Assembly (NCBI RefSeq): GCF_019039035.1
Contig: NZ_JAHNZT010000001.1
Span: 274,049 to 338,048 of the forward strand
From: Citreicoccus inhibens
GTDB taxonomy: Bacteria; Myxococcota; Myxococcia; Myxococcales; Myxococcaceae
DNA length: 64,000 nucleotides
Direction: 5' to 3'
The notes under the pieces were generated by a model. It saw only the letters and a list, made by a program, of their open reading frames with translations, did no database searches and was not told the DNA's origin. The first letter of the stretch is position 1. Every line of letters starts with the position of its first letter. Positions 43,782 to 52,662 of the stretch are shown here, in pieces. Made by a program: the position numbers and the translations under genes.

Positions 43782-45167
43782 TCAGGAGGACGCGGGGGCC
43801 ACGTCGCCCGCGCGTCCCGGAGCGGCCAGCGTGATGCCCAGTGCGGCGGTGGCGGTGAGGCCCGAGGCGATCGCGAACTGCAGCGCGAAGTGCCCTCGGG
43901 CCAGTGACATGGCCGCCACGGCCAGCGAGCCGCCCAGCAGGCGCATCGCGTAGAGGGTGCTCGTGATGATGCCGCGGTGGTGCCACGGCGCGCGCGACTG
44001 AGGCCCCAAGAGCGATGTGCTCGCCGCGGGCCCCAGCCCCAACCCCACGACGGTGAGGCACGCGAAGGTGGCCACCACGCCCCAGCCTCGCGAGGCCGCG
44101 AGCGAGAGCAGGCCCGCGCCCAGGGCCGCCACGGCGAAGCTGAGGCCCACGCTGGCGCGCATGCCGCCACGCACCAGCACCTTCACGCCGAAGGTGGAGC
44201 CCACGGACCACCCCACCAGCATGGGCACGAGCGCGAGCCCCGCGCCGAGCGGCGTATGCCCGCCCTGCTCCGTCATCCACAGCGGCACCCACGCGGACAT
44301 CGTGTACAGCAGCGCGCCCGCGAACAGGCCGCCCGCGACACCACTCAGCACGGTGCGGTCCGTGGCCAGCTCACGCGGCAGCAAGGGCATGGAGACCTCG
44401 CGCTGCTGCCGCGCGAGCATCCCGCCCACCAGCACCGCCCCGAGCGCGCAGGACAGGCGAGTTCCCACCCCACCGGGCTCCAAGGCGAACAGCAGCAGCG
44501 CGGCGGAAGCGCCCGCGAGCAGCGGCCCCCAACGGTCCAGCGGCTCGCCCACGCGGCGAGGTGGATCCCGATAGGAGAGGTGCAGCAGCGTCGCGGCGAG
44601 CAGGCCCACCGGCAGGTTGACCAGGAACACCCAGCGCCACGAGGCGTGCATCACCAGCCAGCCTCCAATGAGCGGCCCCAGCGCGTTGGCGCCACCCCAC
44701 GCGCCGGTGAACAGGCCTTGGATGGCCGCGCGCTCGCGCAGCGTGTAGAGGTCGGCGCTGATGGTGAGCGTGGTGGGCTGGAGCGCGCCGGCGCCCAGTC
44801 CCTGCATGACGCGGAACGCGATGAGCGCGGGCATGGACGTGGCCAGGCCGCACAGCGCCGAGCCCCCGAGGAACAGGCCCATTCCGAAGAAGAAGACGGG
44901 CTTGCGTCCCAGTCGGTCGGCGAGCTTGCCGGACACGAGCACGCCCACGGTGGAGGCGAAGAGGAAGGCGGAGAAGACCCACGAGTAGAGCTGGGGTCCT
45001 CCCAACTCGCGGGTGATGGTGGGCATGGCGCTGGTCACCACCGTGCCCTCGAAGGCGCTGACCACCAGGGCCAGCAACACCGCGCCAGTGGCCACTCGAC
45101 GGGCCGCGCCCGGACGCATCGCGGACACCGACTGCGACGTCAGCTCGCTTCCATCCATGGCCCCCAT
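43782..45167 (-). CDS. MFS drug-efflux type transporter (EmrB/QacA-like, DHA2)
   Basis: This is a 461-residue protein with about 13-14 helices. It starts with the DHA2 pattern FEGTVVTSAMPTITRELGGPQLYSWVFSAFLFASTVGVLVSGKLADRLGRKPVFF (motif A GKLADRLGRKP) and has motif C-like GPLIGGWLVMHASWRWVFLVNLPVGLLA. It probably exports toxic compounds by proton antiport. It is divergent from a LysR-type regulator, with two identical T-N11-A operators in the 61-bp spacer, so it is the presumed LysR target. The ATG at 45158 is an alternative start. Confidence 0.9.
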   Translation of the reverse strand: MGAMDGSELTSQSVSAMRPGAARRVATGAVLLALVVSAFEGTVVTSAMPTITRELGGPQLYSWVFSAFLFASTVGVLVSGKLADRLGRKPVFFFGMGLFLGGSALCGLATSMPALIAFRVMQGLGAGALQPTTLTISADLYTLRERAAIQGLFTGAWGGANALGPLIGGWLVMHASWRWVFLVNLPVGLLAATLLHLSYRDPPRRVGEPLDRWGPLLAGASAALLLFALEPGGVGTRLSCALGAVLVGGMLARQQREVSMPLLPRELATDRTVLSGVAGGLFAGALLYTMSAWVPLWMTEQGGHTPLGAGLALVPMLVGWSVGSTFGVKVLVRGGMRASVGLSFAVAALGAGLLSLAASRGWGVVATFACLTVVGLGLGPAASTSLLGPQSRAPWHHRGIITSTLYAMRLLGGSLAVAAMSLARGHFALQFAIASGLTATAALGITLAAPGRAGDVAPASS

Positions 45168-45184
45168 GTATGCGGAAGGCAGGC

Positions 45185-45199
45185 ATGCGGAAATCGCAT
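45185..45199. promoter_or_regulatory. LysR-type operator 1 (T-N11-A)
   Basis: ATGCGGAAATCGCAT has perfect 5-bp arms (ATGCG/CGCAT) around GAAAT and contains the T-N11-A core of LysR boxes. It is identical over 14 bases to operator 2, 31 bp away (about three helical turns). Confidence 0.7.
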
Positions 45200-45216
45200 C
45201 TTTCGCATAGGCTCAT

Positions 45217-45230
45217 TGCGGAAATCGCAT
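45217..45230. promoter_or_regulatory. LysR-type operator 2 overlapping the lysR start codon
   Basis: This is a second copy of TGCGGAAATCGCAT whose last two bases are the first two of the regulator ATG (45229). A half-site TTTCGCAT lies between the copies. Binding here would directly repress the regulator gene. Confidence 0.7.
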
Positions 45231-46137
45231 GACCTCGGAACAGCTTCGAGCCTTCCTCCAAGTGGCGCGCGACGGCCGGGTCTCCACGGCCGCCAAGGCA
45301 CTGGGCCTGTCACAGTCCGGACTGTCGCGGCAGCTCCAGTCACTGGAGGCCGAGCTGAGCACACGGCTGCTCGTCCGCACGCCCACGGGCGCGGTGCTCA
45401 CGGACCCAGGAGCGCGCTTCCTTCCCCATGCGCGTCGCGCCTTGGATGCGCTGGCCGCGGGCGTCACCGAGTTGGAGCGACTGTCAGGCACGCCGAGCGG
45501 CCCGGTGGCGCTGGGGACGCTGACCACGGTGGGGGCGTACTTGCTGCCGGAGTTGATTCCTGCGTTCTCGCGGCTGCATCCGGAGGTGCGGCCCCGCTTG
45601 AGCGAGGACCGGGCGGCGGTGCTGGAGGAAGGCGTCGCGCGAGGAACGTTGGACCTGGCCATCCTGACGTTGCCCGTGCGGCGAGTAGACCTGGTGACGC
45701 AGAAGTTGTGGGAGGAGTCGCTCTTGCTCGCGGTGCCCAAGGGGCATCGGCTGACGCGGCTCGGGAGGCCCGTGGCGCTCGCGGAGGTGGTGGAAGAGAC
45801 GTGGGTGCTCATCCCCGGGATGGCGGGCGCGCGAGCCCTGGAGGCCGCATGTGAGGCGCGCGGGGTGACGCCTCGCGTGGCGCTGGAGACGGACAACTCG
45901 GAGGCGGTGCTGCGCATGGTGGAGCGAGGCCTGGGCGTGTCCCTGGTGCCCGAGCTGGCGGCGAGCAGCCACACCACGCACCACGTCGAGCTGATTCCCG
46001 TGGCGAAGGGCGCGCCCAAGCGGCAAGTGGCGCTCGTGCACCGAGGCGAGGGTTACCTGACGGCGGCGGCGCGAGCGCTGAAGGCATTCATCGTCGAGCA
46101 CGCGAAGCGACCGTCCACGCGCGGCAAGGCGAAGTAG
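45229..46137 (+). CDS. LysR-family transcriptional regulator
   Basis: This is a 302-residue regulator. The winged HTH lies at residues 1-60 (MTSEQLRAFLQVARDGRVSTAAKALGLSQSGLSRQLQSLEAELSTRLLVR). The two-lobed co-inducer domain follows from about 88 (PVALGTLTTVGAYLLPELIPAF). It is divergent from the DHA2 efflux gene, which it presumably controls. There is no Shine-Dalgarno because the operator repeat occupies that position, so the message may be leaderless or use a weak site. Confidence 0.92.
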   Translation: MTSEQLRAFLQVARDGRVSTAAKALGLSQSGLSRQLQSLEAELSTRLLVRTPTGAVLTDPGARFLPHARRALDALAAGVTELERLSGTPSGPVALGTLTTVGAYLLPELIPAFSRLHPEVRPRLSEDRAAVLEEGVARGTLDLAILTLPVRRVDLVTQKLWEESLLLAVPKGHRLTRLGRPVALAEVVEETWVLIPGMAGARALEAACEARGVTPRVALETDNSEAVLRMVERGLGVSLVPELAASSHTTHHVELIPVAKGAPKRQVALVHRGEGYLTAAARALKAFIVEHAKRPSTRGKAK

Positions 46138-46163
46138 GCTCGGCGCACAGGAGAGGAATCATC

Positions 46164-46661
46164 ATGGCGCGGCAGGACGGGTACGTGACGTACGTGGTGG
46201 AGCTGCTCGAGCCACTGGGTGCGGTGCAGGTGCGGCACATGTTCGGGGGTTGGGGCGTCTATTACGGCGGTCGGATGTTCGGTCTCATCGCAGAGGGGCA
46301 GCTCTACCTGAAGGTCGACGAGCTCACGCGTGACGCCTTCGAGCGCGCCGGAGGTCAGCCCTTCGTCTACGGCGGAGGAACGCATCCGGTATCGCTGCGC
46401 TTCTGGACACCGCCCTCGGACGCGGCCGACGACGCGCGCGAGCTGCTGCCCTGGGCACGAAGAGCCGTGGAAGCCGCGCAGCGGGCCGCGGTGAAGAAGT
46501 CCCAGGCACAGCAAGCCACCGCGGAGCGAAGAGCCGCGGCGGCCGCGAAGAAGACCGCCAAGAAGAAAGCCGCTGAGACGAAGCCTGCCGCGAAGAAGAC
46601 CGCGGCCAGGAAGGCCACCTCGAAGAAGGCCGCCGCGAGGAAGCCCCGCGCTCGCGCCTAG
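46164..46661 (+). CDS. TfoX N-terminal domain protein with histone-H1-like tail
   Basis: This is a 165-residue protein. Residues 1-95 match the TfoX N-terminal domain (LLEPLGAVQVRHMFGGWGVYYGGRMFGLIAEGQLYLKVD, then FVYGGG and LRFWTPP). Residues about 110-165 are a Lys/Ala-rich tail of AAKK, PAAKK and KKAA units ending RKPRARA, as in bacterial H1-like proteins and expected to bind DNA or RNA non-specifically. It starts 26 bp after the LysR gene with AGGAG before the ATG. It could be a nucleoid-associated form of TfoX; the competence link is family lore only. Confidence 0.83.
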   Translation: MARQDGYVTYVVELLEPLGAVQVRHMFGGWGVYYGGRMFGLIAEGQLYLKVDELTRDAFERAGGQPFVYGGGTHPVSLRFWTPPSDAADDARELLPWARRAVEAAQRAAVKKSQAQQATAERRAAAAAKKTAKKKAAETKPAAKKTAARKATSKKAAARKPRARA

Positions 46662-46680
46662 ACAACAGGCTCCAGCGTCT

Positions 46681-46705
46681 CGCCTCCCCCCGCTCCGCCG
46701 AGGCG
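46681..46705. terminator. Small hairpin between convergent genes
   Basis: CGCCTC (46681-46686) and GAGGCG (46700-46705) form a 6-bp stem in the 44-bp space between the TfoX-like and acyl-CoA synthetase stops. It is a weak bidirectional terminator candidate. Confidence 0.3.
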
Positions 46706-48349
46706 TCAGCGCGGTGGCGTCCCCAGGCCGAGCGGCTGGAGTCCCAGCTCGCTCGCGGACAGCTCGCGCATGCGGAACTTCTGGACCTTGCCCGTCACCG
46801 TCATGGGGAACGACTCCACGAACTTCCAGTAGCGGGGAATCTTGAACGTCGCGATGCGCCCCGTGCAGTACTCCCGCAAGGACGCCTCGGTGAGACTCAC
46901 CCCCGGGCGCGGGCGCACCCACGCCATCACCTCCTCGCCGTACTTCGCGCTCGGAACTCCAATGACCTGCGCCTCGCTGACCTCGGGGTGCGTGTGCAGG
47001 AACTCCTCCACCTCGCGCGGGTACACGTTCTCGCCGCCTCGGATGATCATGTCCTTGATGCGACCGACGATCCGCACGTAACCCTCCGCGTCCATCGTGG
47101 CCAGGTCGCCGGTGTGCATCCAGCCCGCGGCATCCACCGCTGTCGCGGTGGCCTCGGCGTTGTCCCAATACCCCAGCATCACGCTGTAGCCCCGCGTGCA
47201 CAGCTCCCCGGGCTGTCCCCGAGGCACCACGCCCCCCGAGTCCGGGTCCACGACCTTCACCTCGAGGTGCGGATGCACCTGCCCCACGGTGGCCACGCGC
47301 CGTTCGAGCGTGTCCTCCAGCAGCGTCTGCGTCGACACCGGCGAGGTCTCCGTCATGCCGTAGCAGATGGACACCTCGCGCATGTGCATCCGCGACTGCA
47401 CCGCCTTCATCACCTCCACGGGACACGGTGAACCCGCCATGATGCCCGTGCGCAGCGAGCTCAAATCGAACTCGCTGAAGCGCGGATGATCCAACTCCGC
47501 GATGAACATCGTCGGCACGCCGTAGAGCGACGTGCAGCGCTCGACCTGCACCGCCTGCAACACCGCGAGCGGCTCGAAGGCCTCGCCGGGAATCACCATG
47601 CACGCCCCATGGGACGTGCACGCCAGGTTGCCCATCACCATGCCGAAGCAATGGTAGAAGGGCACCGGGATGCACACGCGCTCCTCGGGCCCGTAGCCCA
47701 GCAACTCCCCCACGAAGAAGCCGTTGTTGAGCACGTTGTGATGCGACAGCGTGGCGCCCTTCGGGAAGCCCGTCGTCCCAGACGTGTACTGGATGTTGAT
47801 GGGGTCATCGAACTGGAGCGAGGCCTCGCGGTCCGCCAGCGTCCGCTCGCTCACGTGCGCCCCGGTGCGCGCCAGCAGCGCCCAGTCCTCATCCAGCACC
47901 AGCGCCACGCGCAGCGCCGGGCACCGAGGCCGCACCTCTTCGAGCATCTTCCGGTAGTCCGTCTGTCGGAAGCCCTTGGCCAAGAGCAACACGCTGACGC
48001 CCGCCTGATTGAGCGCGTACTCCAGCTCCGCCGTGCGGTAGGCCGGGTTGAGGTTGACGAGGATGGCGCCCACGCGCGCCGCCGCGTACTGGCTCACCAC
48101 CCACTCGAAGCGATTGGGCGACCACAACCCCACCCGGTCTCCCTTGCCCACGCCCAACCCCAACAGTCCCCTGGCCGCCTCGGTGGTCGCGTCCCAGAAC
48201 TGGCGGTACGTCGCGCGGTAGCCCTGCGACACCACCACCAACGCCTCCCGCTCGCCATGGGCCTCCACCGTGCGCTGGAGGTTCCTCCCGAGGGTCTCCC
48301 CGAGCAGCGAGGTCGGGCGCGTGCCATGGGCATAAGAGGGAGCGGTCAT
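46706..48349 (-). CDS. AMP-binding fatty-acyl-CoA synthetase
   Basis: This is a 547-residue ANL-superfamily enzyme that activates a carboxylic acid with ATP and joins it to CoA. Adenylate-forming motifs are intact: [18 protein letters not shown] (A3), YGMTETSP (A5), [43 protein letters not shown] (A7-A8), and [11 protein letters not shown] with the catalytic Lys (A10). The close match of arrangement is to medium/long-chain ACSF2-like ligases. It is the last of three minus-strand genes, 77 bp after the haem-oxygenase-like gene. Confidence 0.92.
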   Translation of the reverse strand: MTAPSYAHGTRPTSLLGETLGRNLQRTVEAHGEREALVVVSQGYRATYRQFWDATTEAARGLLGLGVGKGDRVGLWSPNRFEWVVSQYAAARVGAILVNLNPAYRTAELEYALNQAGVSVLLLAKGFRQTDYRKMLEEVRPRCPALRVALVLDEDWALLARTGAHVSERTLADREASLQFDDPINIQYTSGTTGFPKGATLSHHNVLNNGFFVGELLGYGPEERVCIPVPFYHCFGMVMGNLACTSHGACMVIPGEAFEPLAVLQAVQVERCTSLYGVPTMFIAELDHPRFSEFDLSSLRTGIMAGSPCPVEVMKAVQSRMHMREVSICYGMTETSPVSTQTLLEDTLERRVATVGQVHPHLEVKVVDPDSGGVVPRGQPGELCTRGYSVMLGYWDNAEATATAVDAAGWMHTGDLATMDAEGYVRIVGRIKDMIIRGGENVYPREVEEFLHTHPEVSEAQVIGVPSAKYGEEVMAWVRPRPGVSLTEASLREYCTGRIATFKIPRYWKFVESFPMTVTGKVQKFRMRELSASELGLQPLGLGTPPR

Positions 48350-48426
48350 GCCCCATCGTCCCCAGGACACCGCGTGCTCCACAAGCGACCGACGACCGAG
48401 GGGCTCGCCGGTCCGTCCGCCATTCA

Positions 48427-49188
48427 CTATCGCGGCGCGGCAAGCACCACCGCGGGTCCTCCCCGCGCCAGGGACTCGCACAGCCGCGCATGGAGCCGGA
48501 AGGCCAGGCGCGCCTCCTGAACAATCTCCTCCACCGCGTCCTCGCTGAGACGCAGCGCCTCCAGACGCTCATGCAGCCGCGCGCGGAAGGCCGGCACCTC
48601 GCCCAGCGTCAGCGCATTGTAGAACGCCGTGCCGGAGCCGTCCTCCAACTCGAACGACTCCGCCACCAGCTGCGCCTTGAGCGGCCCCGGGTAGAGGTCC
48701 AGCACGCAGCGCGTGTACGCATGGGCGAGCAGCAGGTGCGGCGCCGCTTCGAGCACCTCCCGCATCCGCTCCACGTGCAGCAGCGTCTCCTCGCACGCGA
48801 ACGGCTCGCTGCGTGTATCGCCGCAGAACCACGCGAGGTCCGCCTCCAGCGCGGACGCGCGCCGCAGCTCCGGCAGCCACAACACCTGCGCCAGGGGCAC
48901 GTCCCTCAGCCGCGGCAGCAAGGACTCGAACGTCGAGTACAGGACATGGAGCTGGCGCAGATACGCCGTGTAGTGCGCCGCGCGGACGTACTCGCCCAGC
49001 ACGCCGCCCTCCCAGGGCTCGCAGAACAGCGACTGAAGGAACAGCGAGCGCTCCACCCGCAGGCGCGCCTCCACGGTCTCCTCCTCCAGCCGCGTGGCCA
49101 GCCCCGTAGCCTGCGACGCGACGGACAGTCGCCGCTCACGCGCCGAGGTCTCCGGACGCGGGCCCCTCCACACGCCCGTGACCGTCAC
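48427..49188 (-). CDS. Haem-oxygenase-like fold protein
   Basis: This is a 253-residue all-helical protein. The distal-helix signature of haem oxygenases is recognisable as [18 protein letters not shown] (canonical LLVAHAYTRYLGDLSGGQ). The N-terminal helix [12 protein letters not shown] aligns with T-x3-H-x3-E of the proximal helix, but the haem-ligand His is Arg, and the flexible GG of the distal helix is lost. It may therefore be a non-haem or non-catalytic relative. GTG 49188 overlaps the stop of the upstream small gene (GTGA), so they are coupled, and a Fur-like dyad precedes the pair. Confidence 0.65.
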   Translation of the reverse strand: MTVTGVWRGPRPETSARERRLSVASQATGLATRLEEETVEARLRVERSLFLQSLFCEPWEGGVLGEYVRAAHYTAYLRQLHVLYSTFESLLPRLRDVPLAQVLWLPELRRASALEADLAWFCGDTRSEPFACEETLLHVERMREVLEAAPHLLLAHAYTRCVLDLYPGPLKAQLVAESFELEDGSGTAFYNALTLGEVPAFRARLHERLEALRLSEDAVEEIVQEARLAFRLHARLCESLARGGPAVVLAAPR

Positions 49189-49433
49189 TGCTTCCACCCG
49201 CCCGTGGTGACCCCGTGGGGCGCGCCCGCCATCGCCGGCGTCTCGGTTTCCGCGGGCCCCGCCAGCCGCCGCACCGCCTCGGCCAGCGTGAGCCCCAGCG
49301 CCCGCAGGATGTCCTCGTCCAGCCGCAGCGTCACCGGCCCCACTGCCAGGTGGATGTGCCCGCAGGCGCATCGGGTGACTTCGGCGCACGGCCCCCGCGC
49401 CAGCACTGTCTTTCCGCATTCCTGAGCAGACAT
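49185..49433 (-). CDS. Small Cys/His-motif protein, unknown function
   Basis: This is an 82-residue protein. Residues about 20-30 hold C-x-C-G-H-I-H (TRCACGHIHLAVGPVTLRL), followed by a short helix (LRALGLTLAEAVRRLAG) and a disordered tail. The CxCGHxH cluster could bind metal or haem. I do not know the family. It is first in the unit with the haem-oxygenase-like gene, directly behind AT-rich dyads, which suggests a role in iron or haem metabolism (inference). GAGGACGCG precedes the ATG. Confidence 0.65.
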   Translation of the reverse strand: MSAQECGKTVLARGPCAEVTRCACGHIHLAVGPVTLRLDEDILRALGLTLAEAVRRLAGPAETETPAMAGAPHGVTTGGWKQ

Positions 49434-49449
49434 CGCGTCCTCGCCTGGG

Positions 49450-49484
49450 CTCAAATTTTGAGTTTGATTCTCAAAATCAAACTC
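49450..49484. promoter_or_regulatory. AT-rich Fur-like operator upstream of the haem-related pair
   Basis: Two adjoining dyads are present: CTCAAATTTTGAG (49450-49462, 6-bp arms) and a 25-bp one with perfect 10-bp arms GAGTTTGATT (49460-49469) and AATCAAACTC (49475-49484). The centre TGATTCTCAAAATCA resembles the 7-1-7 Fur consensus at about 5 of 7 per arm. It lies 17-51 bases upstream of the small gene start and is strikingly AT-rich for this genome. Confidence 0.6.
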
Positions 49485-49614
49485 ATGATGACCCAAGACT
49501 CCGGCCGCGGTCAAGCGGCGGGGGTTCCAAGGTCCCGCGTTCCAGCGTGCGAGATGACGCGGGCCGGCGTTAAGGAGAGGCCCCCCCTCTTCGGCTAATC
49601 TGACGCAACGCCCC

Positions 49615-50460
49615 ATGGAAGACCCTCACGCAAGACTGGTAGCGGCCCTGTTGGATGCGAGGCAGCGCCACTGCTTTCCCCCGGACGTGCGCAAAGCGGC
49701 GCCGGAGTTCGTCGGACAGGTGCTGGGCTTGTTGTTCCCGCACTTCGCGGACCGGCTGGAGTGCAGCGCCGCGGCGGTGCGGCGCGACGTCACCACGGTA
49801 GAGGCGAGCCTGCACCGGCTGCTGGAGCTGCTGGAGCCGCACTACCCGCGCACCGAGCCGTCGCTCCCGGCGCGCTTCATGGCGGGACTGCCGGACACGT
49901 ATGCGTGGCTCCAGCAGGACGCGCAGGCCATCTTCGACGCGGACCCCGCCGCGCGCAGCGTGGACGAAGTCATCCTCACGTATCCGGGCTTCCTCGCCAT
50001 CGCCATCTACCGCGTGGCGCACGCGCTCCACGGCTTGGGCTTCCCGCTGCTGCCGCGGCTGCTCACCGAGCACGCGCACCAGCGCACCGGCGTGGACATC
50101 CATCCGGGCGCCGTCATCGGGCGGCGCTTCGTCATCGACCACGGCACGGGCGTGGTCATCGGCGAGACGACGCTGATTGGAAGCAACGTGAAGCTCTACC
50201 AGGGCGTCACCCTGGGCGCGCTGATGGTGGAGAAGGCCCTGGCGGACAAGAAGCGCCACCCGACCATCGAGGACGACGTGGTGGTGTACGCCAACGCCAC
50301 CATCCTCGGAGGCGAGACGGTGGTCGGCCAGGGCAGCATCATCGCCGGCAACGCGTGGCTCACGCAGAGCGTGCCGCGCAACTCCATCGTCACCCGACGC
50401 AGCGAGGTCCGCCCGCGCAATGGCGACGGCGGCCTCGACGAGCTGGACTACCACATTTGA
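49615..50460 (+). CDS. cysE: Serine O-acetyltransferase
   Basis: This is a 281-residue enzyme acetylating L-serine with acetyl-CoA, the first step of cysteine synthesis. The helical N-terminal domain (1-165) ends [23 protein letters not shown], characteristic of CysE/EpsC. The left-handed beta helix follows ([45 protein letters not shown]), with the catalytic DH pair in VIDHGTG. Cysteine synthase starts 40 bp downstream, so the two form a cysteine operon. Confidence 0.93.
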   Translation: MEDPHARLVAALLDARQRHCFPPDVRKAAPEFVGQVLGLLFPHFADRLECSAAAVRRDVTTVEASLHRLLELLEPHYPRTEPSLPARFMAGLPDTYAWLQQDAQAIFDADPAARSVDEVILTYPGFLAIAIYRVAHALHGLGFPLLPRLLTEHAHQRTGVDIHPGAVIGRRFVIDHGTGVVIGETTLIGSNVKLYQGVTLGALMVEKALADKKRHPTIEDDVVVYANATILGGETVVGQGSIIAGNAWLTQSVPRNSIVTRRSEVRPRNGDGGLDELDYHI

Positions 50461-50500
50461 AGCGCAGCACAGCCCTCACCCGCAGCCCCGCCACGGACCC

Positions 50501-51421
<921 letters not shown>

Positions 51422-51431
51422 CGCTCGGGGC

Positions 51432-52571
51432 TCAGGTGCGCGAGAACTCGCGCACCCAGGCCACCAGCCGGTCCACCTCCTCCGGCGTGTTGTAGAAGTG
51501 TGGCGACAGGCGGATGCGCCCTCGCCGCACGGAATGCGCCACCTTGCGCTCGGACAACCAGGCGCTGAGCGCGCGCGCGTCCGCGCCGGGAGGCAGGAAC
51601 GTGAGGATGCCCGCGCGATGTTCGGGCGCGGGCCCCACGTCACAGCCCAGGTCGCGAAGGCCGGCGTCCAGCCGCGCGACGAGCTGGCCAATGCGCTCGG
51701 AGATGCGGTCCATCCCCACCTCCAGCAACATCTCCAGCGCCGCGCCCAGCGCGTAGATGCCGGTGTAGGCCGCGCTGCCCTCCTCGAACTTCAGCGCGTC
51801 CGGGCGCAGCTCGAAGTGGCTGCGATTGAAGTTCCACGCATCCGTGGTGCTGCGCCAGCCCACCAGCACCGGGCGCACCCGCGGCAACACGTCACGCGCC
51901 ACGTACAGGATGCCGATGCCCGCGATGCCCAGCATCCACTTGTGACTGTCCGCGCTGAGGAAGTGCGCGCGCGACTTCTTCACGTCCACGGGCAAGCAGC
52001 CCACGCTCTGGATGCCGTCCACGCACAGCAACACGCCCGCGCGCTCGCACACCGCGCCGAGCGCATCGAGGTCCGTGCGGCAGCCCGTAGCGAATTGCAC
52101 GGACGACACCGCCACCAGGCGCGTGCGGGAGGTGAGCGCGGCGGCCACCGCCTCCGGCGTGACGCCGCCCGTGGGCGTCTCGATGTCCCGCACGACCACG
52201 CCGCGGTCGCGCAGGTGGAGCCAGGGATAGACATTGGACGGATACTCGAGGCTGGTGGCCACCACGACCTCGTCACCGGCGCGCCAGTCGAGTCCCTCGG
52301 CCACTAGACCCAGGCCGTGGCTGGTGTTGCGCACGAAGGCCACTTCATCCGGCGCGGCGCCGATGAGCCGCGCGGCCAGGCCTCGCACCTTCTCGCAGTG
52401 GGCCTCCCAGCCGCGCTCGTGCTGGATGCCGTGGTGCACCAGGTCCTCCATCCAGCCACGCACGGCGCTCGCGGCGCGCAGGCTCGTGGGCGCCACGCCC
52501 GCGTGGTTCAGATAGAGCTGCTCCTGCAGGACAGGGAACTCGGCGCGGTAGGACTCGAGGGGGCGGGTCAT
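51432..52571 (-). CDS. Class V aminotransferase (cysteine desulfurase/isopenicillin epimerase-like)
   Basis: This is a 379-residue PLP enzyme. It shows LYLNHAGVAPTS near the start, the FVRNTSHGLGLVAEGL phosphate-binding region (about 78-93), VSSVQFATGCRTDL, the aspartate in VCVDGIQSVG-like sequence, and the PLP lysine in LSADSHKWMLGIAGIGILYV (about 215). The closest family resemblance is to isopenicillin N epimerase/CsdB-like proteins. No conserved active Cys loop is evident, so desulfurase activity is doubtful. Confidence 0.87.
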   Translation of the reverse strand: MTRPLESYRAEFPVLQEQLYLNHAGVAPTSLRAASAVRGWMEDLVHHGIQHERGWEAHCEKVRGLAARLIGAAPDEVAFVRNTSHGLGLVAEGLDWRAGDEVVVATSLEYPSNVYPWLHLRDRGVVVRDIETPTGGVTPEAVAAALTSRTRLVAVSSVQFATGCRTDLDALGAVCERAGVLLCVDGIQSVGCLPVDVKKSRAHFLSADSHKWMLGIAGIGILYVARDVLPRVRPVLVGWRSTTDAWNFNRSHFELRPDALKFEEGSAAYTGIYALGAALEMLLEVGMDRISERIGQLVARLDAGLRDLGCDVGPAPEHRAGILTFLPPGADARALSAWLSERKVAHSVRRGRIRLSPHFYNTPEEVDRLVAWVREFSRT

Positions 52572-52662
52572 TCGAGGCACTGTAGCCGCGAGGGCGCACG
52601 AGGGGGTCTCCACGAAGGGCCCGAAGTGCGCTATCCGTCCTGCGCCCCGAGATGAGGAGTCC

